Positions 32,400 through 41,787 of a DNA stretch of 64,000 nt are shown piece after piece. A program made the translations under genes and the position numbers. Position 1 is the stretch's first letter, and each line of letters opens with the position of its first letter. The DNA lies in contig CAZKQW010000008.1 of the NCBI GenBank assembly GCA_964555055.1, positions 1 through 64,000 of the forward strand, written 5' to 3'. This stretch comes from GCA-016699445 sp964555055. GTDB lineage: Bacteria; UBA10199; JACPAL01; GCA-016699445. The notes under the pieces are model-generated. The model was not told the DNA's origin, made no database searches, and saw only the letters and a program-made list of their open reading frames with translations.

Positions 32400-33830
32400 A
32401 TGTCAAATTTCACTCCCCGAGAAACTGTTTCGGAACTCGACAAGTACATCATCGGCCAAAAAGAGGCCAAAAGAGCCGTCGCTATCGCCTTACGTAATCG
32501 CTGGAGGCGCCTTCAGGTGCCGGAAGAGTTGCGGGATGAAATCGCGCCGAAAAATATCATCATGATCGGACCCACCGGCGTGGGCAAGACCGAGATCGCG
32601 CGCCGTTTGGCGAAGCTTTCAGGGGCTCCCTTCATCAAGGTGGAGGCGACGAAATTCACGGAAGTGGGTTACGTGGGCAAGGACGTCGAGAGCATGATCC
32701 GCGAATTGATGGATCTGGGCGTGAAGATGGTGCGCGAACAGGAACAGGAGCGCGTCCAAGTCAAAGCGCGTGAATTGGCCGAGGAGAGACTCTTGGATAT
32801 CTTGACGGGGAAAACTCCGGATACCGACCCCACGTCGAAAAAAGCAGTGAACCCCCTGGAAACCCTCATGTCGGGACTCAGTAATTTAGGTGGCTTTACG
32901 ATGCCCGGAACTACGCCTCCTGCCGACAACGCCGAAAAGCCCGAAGAACCGGCCGCAGATCGTGAGACAACAAGGCGCCAACTGCGCAGTGGCGAACTCG
33001 ACGGGAAAACAATTGAATTGGAACTATCGCCTCAAGTCATTCCGGTCGTAGAAATCATTTCTTCGGGTGGGATGGAGGAGATGGGATCGAATTTGAAGGA
33101 AATGTTCTCCAACATGATGCCGAAGCAGAAGAAAAAGCGGAAAGTGAAGGTTCCGGATGCTTTGAAAGCTCTCACTCAAGAAGAAGCCTCGAAAATCATC
33201 GACATGGAAGCCGTCACTAAGAACGCGATTGATTTGGTAGAACAGAGCGGCATCGTTTTCTTGGACGAGATCGATAAGATCGCAGGCCGCGAAGGCGGAT
33301 CAGGCCCTGACGTGTCCCGCCAAGGAGTCCAGAGGGATATTCTACCGATCGTCGAAGGCTCCACGGTCAGCACGAAGTATGGCATGGTGAAGACGGATCA
33401 TATCCTCTTCATCGCGGCCGGGGCTTTTCACATGTCCAAACCATCGGATCTGATTCCAGAGCTCCAAGGCCGTTTCCCACTCCGCGTGGAACTACAATCG
33501 CTCTCTAAGGAAGATTTCCTGAAGATCCTCATTGAACCTCAAAATTCTTTAACTAAGCAATACACGGCGTTAATGAAAACGGAGAAACTCGAGCTAGAGT
33601 TTTCCCCGGACGCTTTGGATGAAATCGCGGACATTGCCGCGAAGGTGAACGAAAAAATGGAGAATATCGGTGCCCGTCGCCTCCATACGATCATGGAAAA
33701 AGTTATCGAAGACATCTCTTTCACGGCTCCCGAAGCCACCGATAAAAAGATCGTGATCGACGCCAAGTATGTGAAAAGCCGTTTGGAGAACTTCGTGAAG
33801 GACGTCGATTTGAGTCGTTATATTCTGTAA
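32400..33830 (+). CDS. hslU: ATP-dependent protease ATPase subunit HslU
   Basis: A 476-residue AAA+ unfoldase. It opens FTPRETVSELDKYIIGQKEAKRAVAIALRNRWRR; Walker A is GPTGVGKTE; the pore loop is in VGYVGKDVES; Walker B is GIVFLDEIDKI; sensor and arginine-finger regions follow. The intermediate (I) domain (about 110-240) is variable, and here includes an acidic Pro/Glu-rich stretch. It feeds unfolded proteins to HslV, whose gene is four bases upstream. Confidence 0.96.
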   Translation: MSNFTPRETVSELDKYIIGQKEAKRAVAIALRNRWRRLQVPEELRDEIAPKNIIMIGPTGVGKTEIARRLAKLSGAPFIKVEATKFTEVGYVGKDVESMIRELMDLGVKMVREQEQERVQVKARELAEERLLDILTGKTPDTDPTSKKAVNPLETLMSGLSNLGGFTMPGTTPPADNAEKPEEPAADRETTRRQLRSGELDGKTIELELSPQVIPVVEIISSGGMEEMGSNLKEMFSNMMPKQKKKRKVKVPDALKALTQEEASKIIDMEAVTKNAIDLVEQSGIVFLDEIDKIAGREGGSGPDVSRQGVQRDILPIVEGSTVSTKYGMVKTDHILFIAAGAFHMSKPSDLIPELQGRFPLRVELQSLSKEDFLKILIEPQNSLTKQYTALMKTEKLELEFSPDALDEIADIAAKVNEKMENIGARRLHTIMEKVIEDISFTAPEATDKKIVIDAKYVKSRLENFVKDVDLSRYIL

Positions 33831-33848
33831 ATTCAAATTGGAGAAGAC

Positions 33849-34724
33849 ATGCAAGAATTGATCGAAAAAGCCTCCGTCTTGATGGAGGCCCTGCCTTATA
33901 TCCGCAAATTCAGCGGTAAGACCATCGTCATCAAATACGGCGGCGCTGCGATGGTAGAGGAGCACCTGAAGGAAAGCTTCGCTCGCGACATCGTCTTATT
34001 AGAATACATCGGACTTAATCCCGTCATCGTCCACGGTGGCGGACCCCAGATCAATAAAGTGCTCGATAAGATGGGGATCAAGGCGAAGTTCGTGAACGGC
34101 ATGCGCGTCACCGACGAGGCGACGATGGAAGTGGTGGAAATGGTCTTGGCCGGCGACCTCAACATGGAGATCGTCAGCATGATCAATAAACACGGCGGCC
34201 GCGCCGTCGGCCTCTCCGGAAAGGACGCGGGGCTCATCCGCGCGAAGAAACTGCCCAAGGAAACCGTCGAAGGCGGCGACTCCACCCAGAAAGTGGATTT
34301 AGGGCGGGTCGGCAACGTCAAAGCCGTCGATCCCGCGCTTTTGGACACCCTCGATAAGGCGCGCTTTATCCCCGTCATCGCCCCGATCGGCGTGGATGAA
34401 AAGGGGGAGTCGCTCAACATCAATGCTGACCTTGCCGCGAGCGCCGTCGCCGCCGCCTTGAAGGCCGAAAAAGTCGTTTTCTTGACCGACGTGGAAGGGA
34501 TCAAGGACGCGGAGAAGAAGCTCCTGCCCACCATCGAAAAAGCGGAAGCCCGGCGTTTGATCAAGGATGGCGTCATCACCGGCGGCATGATTCCCAAGGT
34601 GGAATGCGCCCTTCAAGCGGTCAATGAGGGCGTGAAATCCGCCCACATCATCGACGGCCGCGTCCAACATGCGGTTCTCCTCGAAATCTTCACCGACAAA
34701 GGCGTCGGCACCGTTATTTCCTAA
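33849..34724 (+). CDS. argB: Acetylglutamate kinase
   Basis: A 291-residue ArgB: IVIKYGGAAMVEEHLKESFARDIVLLEYIGLNPVIVHGGGPQI is shown by its blocks KYGGAAM and VHGGGPQINK; later GLSGKDAGLIRA, NINADLAASAVAAAL and VITGGMIPKVECALQAV. It phosphorylates N-acetylglutamate, the controlled step of arginine synthesis. The N-terminal helix before KYGG is of the length seen in arginine-inhibited hexameric forms. GGAG precedes ATG 33849. No other arg gene is nearby. Confidence 0.96.
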   Translation: MQELIEKASVLMEALPYIRKFSGKTIVIKYGGAAMVEEHLKESFARDIVLLEYIGLNPVIVHGGGPQINKVLDKMGIKAKFVNGMRVTDEATMEVVEMVLAGDLNMEIVSMINKHGGRAVGLSGKDAGLIRAKKLPKETVEGGDSTQKVDLGRVGNVKAVDPALLDTLDKARFIPVIAPIGVDEKGESLNINADLAASAVAAALKAEKVVFLTDVEGIKDAEKKLLPTIEKAEARRLIKDGVITGGMIPKVECALQAVNEGVKSAHIIDGRVQHAVLLEIFTDKGVGTVIS

Positions 34725-34727
34725 AAC

Positions 34728-34994
34728 TTAAGGCAAGACCTGGGTAAAAGGACGGATCTCGTATCTTTCAAAAACCCGTTCCATGACGTAGGGGTCGGTT
34801 TTGGCGATCAATTCTACTTCGGCCTTCGTCGAGACGTTGAACACGATGAGGCTCCCCGAGCCGTCGGCGAAAGGGCCGGCGAGGACGATCTTTCCGGCTT
34901 GACTCAAATTTTTGAGCTTTTCGAGATGCGCCGGGCGTAACTTGGGTCGTAATTCCTTGGCCTCCGGGCCGTCGTATCCGATGAAAACGTACAT
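34728..34994 (-). CDS. YciI-family protein
   Basis: An 88-residue protein of the YCII fold: MYVFIGYDGPEAKELRPKLR, PAHLEKLKNLSQAGKIVLAGPFAD, GSGSLIVFNV, KTDPYVMERVFERYEIRPF. The His and Asp of the family (RPAHLEKL, GPFAD) are present. YciI proteins are small stress-related enzymes of uncertain activity. ATG 34994 is preceded by AAGGAGGG; the long frame to 35723 runs antisense through lipA and is not real. It converges with argB three bases away. Confidence 0.85.
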   Translation of the reverse strand: MYVFIGYDGPEAKELRPKLRPAHLEKLKNLSQAGKIVLAGPFADGSGSLIVFNVSTKAEVELIAKTDPYVMERVFERYEIRPFTQVLP

Positions 34995-35088
34995 ATAAAA
35001 CCCTCCTTTTAGATGATTTTCTTGAATAATTTCCCGCTTCCCTTTAAATTTTAGGGGATTTTTCACAAGATTATTCTGAAACCGCACC

Positions 35089-35973
35089 ATGATTGAACTG
35101 CCCGTATTACCCACCCAGCCGGAACGCCGCCGGCTGCCCGAATGGCTCAAGAAGCCGTTGAAGATATCGGACGACGTCTTGGCGTTGCGCCGCGATCTCC
35201 GCGAGCGCAACCTCCATACGGTTTGCGAAGAGGCGATGTGCCCCAACATGAGCGAGTGCTGGTCCCAGGGCACGGCGACGTTGATGATCTTAGGGGACGT
35301 GTGTACCCGCCATTGCGGGTTTTGCTCGATCACGGCGGGCAAACCAGAACCCGTGGACGAGGAGGAGCCGAGAAAAGCCGCCGAAATCGTCTCGAAACTC
35401 GGCTTAAAGCACGCCGTCATCACCTGCGTGGCGCGCGATGATCTGGAGGATTGCGGGGCGACGCATTTTGTAAAAGTGATCGGCGCGATCCGAGACCGCA
35501 ATCCGAACACCCTCATCGAGGTGCTGACGACCGATTTCCAGATGAAGGAAGACGCGATGAAACGGGTATGCGACGCCCATCCGGACGTCTTCAACCACAA
35601 TCTCGAAACGGTCGACCGTCTGACGAACCGGGTCCGGCACCGAGCTACGTACGCCAATTCCCTCGAATTCCTGAAGAGGATTAAAAGGTACGATCCCCGG
35701 ATCCGGACGAAATCGGGCATCATGCTGGGCCTCGGAGAGACTCTGGAGGAAGTCCGTCAGGCGCTTCGTGATTTGCGTTCGGCGGGATGCGATATCGTGA
35801 CGATCGGGCAATACCTGCAGCCGACGACCAGCAACTTGCCGGTCGCGGAATACATGCGGCCCGAAGTCTTTGTGGAATTGGAAGGTTACGCTTACGGAAT
35901 CGGTTTCGAATCGGTGGCTTCAGGACCCTTCGTCCGGAGCTCCTACCACGCCGAAAAAATGGCCGCTTATTAA
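35089..35973 (+). CDS. lipA: Lipoyl synthase
   Basis: A 294-residue radical-SAM enzyme with both iron-sulfur sites of LipA: the auxiliary cluster cysteines in CEEAMCPNMSECW and the radical-SAM CTRHCGFCSI. The C-terminal RSSYHAEK is the conserved serine loop that binds the auxiliary cluster. It inserts two sulfur atoms into protein-bound octanoate to make lipoate. No lipB is in the window. A gap of 94 bases separates it from the divergent YciI gene. Confidence 0.96.
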   Translation: MIELPVLPTQPERRRLPEWLKKPLKISDDVLALRRDLRERNLHTVCEEAMCPNMSECWSQGTATLMILGDVCTRHCGFCSITAGKPEPVDEEEPRKAAEIVSKLGLKHAVITCVARDDLEDCGATHFVKVIGAIRDRNPNTLIEVLTTDFQMKEDAMKRVCDAHPDVFNHNLETVDRLTNRVRHRATYANSLEFLKRIKRYDPRIRTKSGIMLGLGETLEEVRQALRDLRSAGCDIVTIGQYLQPTTSNLPVAEYMRPEVFVELEGYAYGIGFESVASGPFVRSSYHAEKMAAY

Positions 35974-36007
35974 ACGAGTCATCGCATCATACTAAGAGAG
36001 GAATGCC

Positions 36008-37186
36008 TTGGAATTCGAACGCTTAAAAAAATTGCCGCCCTACACGTTGGGCGTGGTGGTCGCCATGATGACGGAAGCCCGCAAAAGGGGAAAGGACATC
36101 ATCAACCTGGGAATGGGCAATCCGGACATCGCGACGCCGCCCCACATCGTGGCGAAGCTCAAGGAAGCCGCCTCCAAGGAAAAGAACCACCGCTACTCCG
36201 TCTCCCGTGGCTTGCCGAAACTACGCTTGGCCATGTGTCATTGGTACAAAAGGAATTACGGCGTCGAGCTGGATTTCGACTATGAAGCCATCGCAACGAT
36301 AGGGGCTAAGGAAGCCATTTCCCATTTGATGTATGCGGCGACGGGCCCTGGAGATTTGGTCCTCGTACCAAACCCTACTTACCCGATCCATACATATGCG
36401 GCCGTTATCGCAGGTGCCGACGTAAAGCCGATTCGTTTCGAAAGCGAAGAACAGTTCTTAAGCGACACGACGACATTGTTGAAGGAACACGGAAAACGCG
36501 TAAAATTCCTGATCATTTCGTTCCCCTCTAACCCGACGGCCCAAATCGTCGGCTTGTCCTTCTTCGAAAAAGTCGTCCGACTCGCGAAGGAGCATGATAT
36601 CCGCGTCATCCATGATTTCGCCTACGCGGATCTGGTGTTCGACGGGTACCAAGCCCCCTCCATTCTGCAAGTGCCCGGGGCTAAAGACGTGGCGGTGGAG
36701 ATATATTCCCTCTCGAAAAGCTACAGCATGCCGGGATGGCGCGTCGGCTTCATGGTGGGAAACCGCGAGTTGGTCGCCGCCTTGATGAAGATCAAGAGCT
36801 ACCTGGACTACGGGCAGTTCGCTCCCATCCAAATCGCCGCGACCGTCGCCTTGGAAGGGCCCCAACAATACGTGAAGGAAATCGTCGGGATCTATAAGCA
36901 GCGACGGGACATCCTGTGCGACGGCTTGAACCGGATCGGCTGGGAAGTGGAGAAACCTAAGGCGACGATGTTCGTCTGGGCCAAGATCCCCGAACGCTTC
37001 CGGGAGAAGAGGTCCTTGGAATTCGCCAAATTCCTTTTGAAGGAGGCGCAAGTCACCGTATCGCCGGGCCTCGGCTTCGGGGACGCGGGAGACGACTACG
37101 TGCGTTTCGCCCTCGTGGAGAACGAAAAAAGGACGCGGCAAGCGGTGGCGGGCATCAAAAAAGCCCTTCAAGGGAGCGCATCATGA
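36008..37186 (+). CDS. alaC: Class I aminotransferase, AlaC-like
   Basis: A 392-residue PLP enzyme: LPPYTLGVVVAMMTEARKRGKDIINLGMGNPDIATPP, the NPTYPIHTYA block, FPSNPTAQIV, HDFAYADLVFDGY, and the PLP lysine in YSLSKSYSMPGWRVGF. The start and the SMPGWRVGF block are closest to AlaC (glutamate-pyruvate transaminase) and related LL-diaminopimelate-type enzymes. The start is TTG 36008 after GAGAGGA. It is coupled by a four-base overlap to hom, and thrC follows, so aspartate/alanine nitrogen supply for this operon is a fair guess. Confidence 0.85.
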   Translation: MEFERLKKLPPYTLGVVVAMMTEARKRGKDIINLGMGNPDIATPPHIVAKLKEAASKEKNHRYSVSRGLPKLRLAMCHWYKRNYGVELDFDYEAIATIGAKEAISHLMYAATGPGDLVLVPNPTYPIHTYAAVIAGADVKPIRFESEEQFLSDTTTLLKEHGKRVKFLIISFPSNPTAQIVGLSFFEKVVRLAKEHDIRVIHDFAYADLVFDGYQAPSILQVPGAKDVAVEIYSLSKSYSMPGWRVGFMVGNRELVAALMKIKSYLDYGQFAPIQIAATVALEGPQQYVKEIVGIYKQRRDILCDGLNRIGWEVEKPKATMFVWAKIPERFREKRSLEFAKFLLKEAQVTVSPGLGFGDAGDDYVRFALVENEKRTRQAVAGIKKALQGSAS

Positions 37187-38490
37187 CCCGAAAGATAAAG
37201 ATCGGTCTCTTAGGCCTGGGAACCGTCGGCGCCGGAGTCTGGAAGATCCTGAAGGACCACGCTTCCCTCATCGAAGAACGGTCGGGGATTCAGTTCGAGA
37301 TCCGCAAGGTGCTCGTGAAGGATTTGGGTAAAAAGCGTCCGGTGTCCGTGCCCGCATCCCTTTTGACCACCGATCCGGATGCGATTTTAGACGATCCGGA
37401 TATCGATATAATCGTCGAGCTTTTGGGTGGTATTTTACCGACCCAAAATTATTTCCTCAAGGCCATCGAAAGGGGGAAAGACGTGGTAACGGCGAATAAA
37501 GCCTTGCTCGCCGAGAAAGCCGAAGAGCTTTTCCAAAAAGCCTTTGATAAGTCCGCGCACATCGGCTTCGAGGCCGCCGTGGGGGGAGGGATCCCGATTA
37601 TTCAATCCTTGAAGGAAGGGTTCGCGGGGAATCAAATCGAGGAAATGTACGGCATCATCAACGGGACGTGTAATTATATCCTGTCGGAAATGACGTCCCG
37701 TAAATCGGATTTCCAAGCCATCCTTAAGGAAGCCCAAGAGGCGGGTTACGCCGAAGCCAATCCGGATTTCGACGTGAAGGGCATCGACGCCGCCCAAAAA
37801 CTGGCTTTGCTGACGTGGCTCGCGTTCGGGACTTTGCCCCATCTCGAGAAAAAAGGCGTTTCCGTCGAAGGGATCGACAAGATCACGCTGTGGGACATCG
37901 AATACGCCCAAAAGTTAGGCTACGCGATCAAGCTTTTGGCCATTTCCCGCAGGACGGAAGAGGGCGCCATCGAAGCGCGCGTCCACCCGACGATGGTACC
38001 GCAAGCCCATCCCTTGGCGCGCGTGGACGGCGTCTTCAACGCCGTTTTCCTCAAGGGGGACGCGGTGGGGGAGGCGATGTTCCTGGGACGCGGCGCGGGG
38101 ATGATGCCGACGGCCTCCGCAGTCGTTGGGGATATCATCCGGATCGGACAATTGCGAGGTTCGTTGAAGCCGGTGGCACCGACGTTCAAAACCGACGCGA
38201 TGGCACCCATCGACGACCTGAATTCGGAATATTACCTGCGTTTCATGGTGGTCGACCGTCCAGGTGTTTTCGCCCAGATCGCGGGGTGTCTCGGGGATTT
38301 CGATATCGGCATCGCTTCCGTCTATCAAAAGGAAGTGTCGGAGACGGCGAAATCTAAAGGCGCGAAAGTTCCGATCGTAGTATTGACCCACCGCACTGCG
38401 GAAAAAAACATGAGAGCAGCTTTGGAAAAGATTGAAAAGATGGAGTCGGTGTTGGATACGCCGGCTTTGATTCGTCTTTTAAACAAATAG
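37183..38490 (+). CDS. hom: Homoserine dehydrogenase with ACT domain
   Basis: A 435-residue monofunctional homoserine dehydrogenase. NAD(P) site IGLLGLGTVGAGVWKIL; VVTANKALLAEKAEEL; the substrate site GFEAAVGGGIPIIQSLKEG; NGTCNYILSEM; and a C-terminal ACT domain (about 350-430, YLRFMVVDRPGVFAQIAGCLGDF) expected to bind threonine as feedback inhibitor. It reduces aspartate semialdehyde to homoserine. thrC follows after nine bases; no homoserine kinase is in the window. Confidence 0.95.
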   Translation: MTRKIKIGLLGLGTVGAGVWKILKDHASLIEERSGIQFEIRKVLVKDLGKKRPVSVPASLLTTDPDAILDDPDIDIIVELLGGILPTQNYFLKAIERGKDVVTANKALLAEKAEELFQKAFDKSAHIGFEAAVGGGIPIIQSLKEGFAGNQIEEMYGIINGTCNYILSEMTSRKSDFQAILKEAQEAGYAEANPDFDVKGIDAAQKLALLTWLAFGTLPHLEKKGVSVEGIDKITLWDIEYAQKLGYAIKLLAISRRTEEGAIEARVHPTMVPQAHPLARVDGVFNAVFLKGDAVGEAMFLGRGAGMMPTASAVVGDIIRIGQLRGSLKPVAPTFKTDAMAPIDDLNSEYYLRFMVVDRPGVFAQIAGCLGDFDIGIASVYQKEVSETAKSKGAKVPIVVLTHRTAEKNMRAALEKIEKMESVLDTPALIRLLNK

Positions 38491-38499
38491 CGAGCGAGA

Positions 38500-39555
38500 A
38501 TGAATTATTCAGGCATCATCGTTAAATATTCCAAGTACCTTCCCATCGATCCCCGGTGCATTGTGAGCTTGAACGAAGGCAATACACCCCTTCTGCACGC
38601 GCCCCGCCTCAGCGCTTTGGTCGGGGAGGGCGTTAAGGTCTATCTGAAATTGGAAGGACTCAACCCCACGGGTTCGTTCAAGGACCGAGGTATGACGTAC
38701 GCAATTTCCAAGGCGGTCGAGGCGAAGAGTCAAGCCGTGGTCTGCGCGTCGACGGGGAACACCTCGGCGGCCCAGGCGGCTTACGCGGCGCGCGCCGGAC
38801 TCCGTTCCTACGTTCTGATCCCTAAAGGGAAAATCGCCTTAGGGAAGCTTTCACAAGCTTTGGTCCATGGTTCGGAGGTCTTATCCATCGACGGGAATTT
38901 CGACGAAGCTTTGGAAATTGTCCGTAAAATCGGCGAGCAGGGATTGGCGACGGTAGTGAATTCCATCAATCCCTACCGCTTGGATGGGCAAAAATCGGCA
39001 GCCTTCGAGATCTGCGAGCAATTGGGTGAGGCGCCCACTTACCATGCCTTGCCCGTCGGCAACGCCGGAAACATCACGGCCTATTGGAGAGGTTATAGGC
39101 AATATCATGCGGAAGGCATGATCGAGAGGCTGCCCCGCATGCTGGGCTTCCAAGCCTCCGGGGCCGCGCCAATTGTTTTGGGAAAGCCCGTGAAGAATCC
39201 GGAAACCATCGCGACAGCCATCCGCATCGGCAAACCGGCTTCATGGAAATACGCCCTTGAGGCCCGTGACGAGTCCAAGGGATTGATCGATAAGGTGACG
39301 GACAAAGAGATTCTTAAGGCTTACCATTTAGTCGCGTCTTTGGACGGTTACTTTTGCGAGCCAGCTTCGGCGGCATCGATTGCGGGCCTGTTGAAATTAG
39401 CGAAAAATAATTTCTTCAAGAGAGGGGACGTGATCGTCTGTACCTTGACCGGCCATGGCTTAAAGGACCCCGATACCGCCATCAAAGGCGTTAAGCCACC
39501 CACGTATGTGAAGCCCGATTTGAAGAAAATACTGAAAGCGATGAAGTTGTCGTAA
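38500..39555 (+). CDS. thrC: Threonine synthase
   Basis: A 351-residue short-form ThrC of the fold II PLP family. The PLP lysine is in NPTGSFKDRGMTYAI, the phosphate loop is later in VGNAGNITAYW, and CASTGNTSAAQAAYAARAGL contacts the cofactor. It converts O-phosphohomoserine to threonine. The length is that of the shorter bacterial class. It closes the alaC-hom-thrC operon. Confidence 0.94.
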   Translation: MNYSGIIVKYSKYLPIDPRCIVSLNEGNTPLLHAPRLSALVGEGVKVYLKLEGLNPTGSFKDRGMTYAISKAVEAKSQAVVCASTGNTSAAQAAYAARAGLRSYVLIPKGKIALGKLSQALVHGSEVLSIDGNFDEALEIVRKIGEQGLATVVNSINPYRLDGQKSAAFEICEQLGEAPTYHALPVGNAGNITAYWRGYRQYHAEGMIERLPRMLGFQASGAAPIVLGKPVKNPETIATAIRIGKPASWKYALEARDESKGLIDKVTDKEILKAYHLVASLDGYFCEPASAASIAGLLKLAKNNFFKRGDVIVCTLTGHGLKDPDTAIKGVKPPTYVKPDLKKILKAMKLS

Positions 39556-39564
39556 GCTCCTCTT

Positions 39565-40041
39565 ATGAAAACAAGCTTCGCACCTTGGCGTCTGGAATTC
39601 ATTCTCGGTGAACGAGAGAAGGGTTGCGTCTTTTGTACTCGCCACAAGCGCAAACGCGACCGCGAGGACTTGATCCTGGCGCGCGGCAAACATAGCTTCG
39701 TCATCTTAAATAAATACCCTTATAACAACGGCCATCTTATGGTCGTTCCTTATAAACATGTGGCGAGTCTCACCAAATTGAGTGGCGCGCAAGCGAAGGA
39801 AATTTTTGAATTCCTTGCAAAGGCTGAAAAAGTCATGACGAAGGCAATGAAACCCCATGGTTTTAACGGAGGTCTGAACCTAGGGCGCGCGGCGGGAGCT
39901 GGAATAGACGATCACATCCACTTCCATCTGATCCCTCGCTGGTTCGGAGATACGAATTTTTGGCCCGTAGTTTCCGAGACGAAGTCGATGCCTCAGCATC
40001 TGATGACGACCTACGATTTGATGAAAAAATACTGGAGGTAA
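39565..40041 (+). CDS. HIT family hydrolase
   Basis: A 158-residue HIT protein. The active-site motif HIHFHLIPRW (HxHxH) is near residue 115, and CVFCTRHK at the N-terminus suggests a zinc site with a later His. HYPYNNGHLMVVP-like KYPYNNGHLMVVPYKHV marks the Fhit/HIT branch. Such enzymes split dinucleoside polyphosphates (Ap3A, Ap4A) or nucleoside phosphoramidates. It lies nine bases after thrC and three before the LapA-like gene. Confidence 0.9.
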   Translation: MKTSFAPWRLEFILGEREKGCVFCTRHKRKRDREDLILARGKHSFVILNKYPYNNGHLMVVPYKHVASLTKLSGAQAKEIFEFLAKAEKVMTKAMKPHGFNGGLNLGRAAGAGIDDHIHFHLIPRWFGDTNFWPVVSETKSMPQHLMTTYDLMKKYWR

Positions 40042-40044
40042 GCC

Positions 40045-40389
40045 ATGAAAAAGATCGCTTCAGCGTGTCTTTTGTCCCTCGTCATTTTTGTCATCCTGAA
40101 TTTCCTCTACAGCAACCTCAACGACGAAGTCTTTAACTACCCGATGGCCTTCCGTTTCACGATCCCGTATCTCTTTACGCTGAGATCGGAACCCATCCCA
40201 TTAGGGTTCGTCGTCATCACGTCGTTCTGCCTGGGTATCATCTTCCTCGCCTTACTGCAGGCGATCCCGGCGATGTTCAGGTCGATCGCCGTCCGTTCCC
40301 GGGATCGTCGCATCCGCGAATTGGAAAGGGAGCTGGAGGCCGCGCGCTTACCTTTGCAGGAATCCGTGCGGCCGACTCTAGGTTCTTAG
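40045..40389 (+). CDS. LapA-domain (DUF1049) membrane protein
   Basis: A 114-residue inner-membrane protein with two transmembrane helices (about residues 6-25 and 50-72) and a basic, helical C-terminal tail (RSRDRRIRELERELEAARL). This matches the LapA/YciS family, which helps lipopolysaccharide assembly together with LapB in E. coli. No lapB is adjacent. The end overlaps prmA on the other strand by 12 bases. Confidence 0.75.
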   Translation: MKKIASACLLSLVIFVILNFLYSNLNDEVFNYPMAFRFTIPYLFTLRSEPIPLGFVVITSFCLGIIFLALLQAIPAMFRSIAVRSRDRRIRELERELEAARLPLQESVRPTLGS

Positions 40390-41232
40390 GCGGTAGGCGA
40401 CGCCCACCCAATCCTCGTCCATAAGCTCCGAAGCGTGTTCGAGCCCGGAAAAAGCCCGCGAAATGGAAGGGTACTCCTCCCGCGTGATGCCGGAAAGAAT
40501 GAGCCAGCCGCCCGGCTTAAGCCGTTTCAAGAGCTCTTCCTTCAGATGGAGAATGGTAGGCGTGAGTATATTCGCGACGACGGCATCGTACCGGTCCTGA
40601 CAGTGTCCGATGTCCTGCAGAAGGGAAATCGAAGGATTCTCGTTTAGCCGGAAATTCTCCATGGCGTTTTCCCTAGCTTCTTGCGAAATCTCCACCGCTT
40701 CGATCGGGGAAAAGCCGAGCCGGGCTGCCAGCAAAGCCAGGATGCCGCTTCCCGTACCCACGTCCAAGAGAGACCCTGTATTCGGTATTTTTTCCAAAAG
40801 AGACGCGCATAACCGCGTGGTCTCATGGCGGCCTGTACCGAAAGCCGCTCCGGGCTTGATGATGAGTGAAGTCACACCTTCCGGGATCAGAGATGATTCG
40901 AGGCGCAAGTCCTCGGGCGGCACGACCCAAAACGCGCCCGATAAGGGGAAGGGCTCATAAGGAGCCGGAGTGAAATGGTTGCTGTTAAGCCCGATTTCAA
41001 CCAACGACACAGGCTCGACGCTCCATCGTGACGCGGCGCTCAAAATAAGATCGGGTCTCGGATGGTTCTCGAAATAAGCTTTGATAAATATATGCGCGAG
41101 AACCTCGCCGTTTCCTTCGCATGACTCTTCGACGATGCCGGCGCAATCCAGCTCATAAAGAGCGGCGTAAACCTCCTCGGCCTTTTCCTGCGGGACTTTC
41201 AGTAGAATCGAATGATAGACGGGCTTAGGCAT
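40378..41232 (-). CDS. prmA: Ribosomal protein L11 methyltransferase
   Basis: A 284-residue PrmA. The N-terminal ferredoxin-like domain (about 1-85) recognises L11; the methyltransferase core has IIKPGAAFGTGRHETTRLCASLL, motif I LLDVGTGSGILALLAARLG and the catalytic-loop DAVVANILTPTILHL. It trimethylates L11. ATG 41232 has its promoter region in the 36 bases shared with the divergent GGQ gene. Confidence 0.92.
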   Translation of the reverse strand: MPKPVYHSILLKVPQEKAEEVYAALYELDCAGIVEESCEGNGEVLAHIFIKAYFENHPRPDLILSAASRWSVEPVSLVEIGLNSNHFTPAPYEPFPLSGAFWVVPPEDLRLESSLIPEGVTSLIIKPGAAFGTGRHETTRLCASLLEKIPNTGSLLDVGTGSGILALLAARLGFSPIEAVEISQEARENAMENFRLNENPSISLLQDIGHCQDRYDAVVANILTPTILHLKEELLKRLKPGGWLILSGITREEYPSISRAFSGLEHASELMDEDWVGVAYRLRT

Positions 41233-41268
41233 TGATTTTCGAGCGTCGATTGGCCATTTTCATGGCCT

Positions 41269-41679
41269 ATGATCTTTCCCGTGTCACCGGAAAAACAGAA
41301 GCAGCTCGAAGAAAAGATGAAACGATTTGGAGTCCTGGAAGACGACCTTGACGAGGACTTCGTCAAAGGAAGCGGCTCCGGAGGCCAGAAAATCAATAAG
41401 ACGTCGGTCGCCGTTTTTCTGAAGCATAAACCCTCAGGTCTTTGCGTCCGGTGCCAGGAAAGCCGGAGCCAGGCCATGAACCGATTCCTGGCGAGACGGC
41501 TTTTAACGGAAAAAGTAGCCTCCCGGATTTTAGGAAGGGCATCTCTAGCCGAGCAAGAGAGGGAAAAGATCCGGCGTCAAAAGAGAAAGCGGTCCCAGAG
41601 GGCGAAGGCAAAGATGTTAGACGATAAAAGGCATCATTCCGAAAAGAAGGCTTTGAGATCCAGATACTTAGGGGATTAA
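41269..41679 (+). CDS. GGQ-domain release-factor-like rescue protein
   Basis: A 136-residue protein that is just the catalytic domain of a class I release factor: DEDFVKGSGSGGQKINKTSVAVFLKHKPSGLCVRCQESRSQAMNRFLARRLL holds the GGQ loop (about residues 38-40). There is no stop-codon-reading domain. A basic C-terminal tail (RQKRKRSQRAKAK) could enter the mRNA channel as in ArfB, though the core resembles the C12orf65/MTRFR branch more. The expected role is to free stalled ribosomes. GTG 41281 is an alternative start. Confidence 0.85.
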   Translation: MIFPVSPEKQKQLEEKMKRFGVLEDDLDEDFVKGSGSGGQKINKTSVAVFLKHKPSGLCVRCQESRSQAMNRFLARRLLTEKVASRILGRASLAEQEREKIRRQKRKRSQRAKAKMLDDKRHHSEKKALRSRYLGD

Positions 41680-41787
41680 TCAGAAGACATTAATTATTTT
41701 ACATAATATATCTTATGCGACATTTTATTTGTTCGGGCTGTCTTTTTAAATCTAAGCCCTATAAAATCATTACAATTTAATACCATT

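Noticed and set aside
34995..35723. Extension of the YciI gene to a 331-residue frame
   Set aside because: The added part is antisense to lipA, and the YciI start at 34994 has a strong ribosome binding site.
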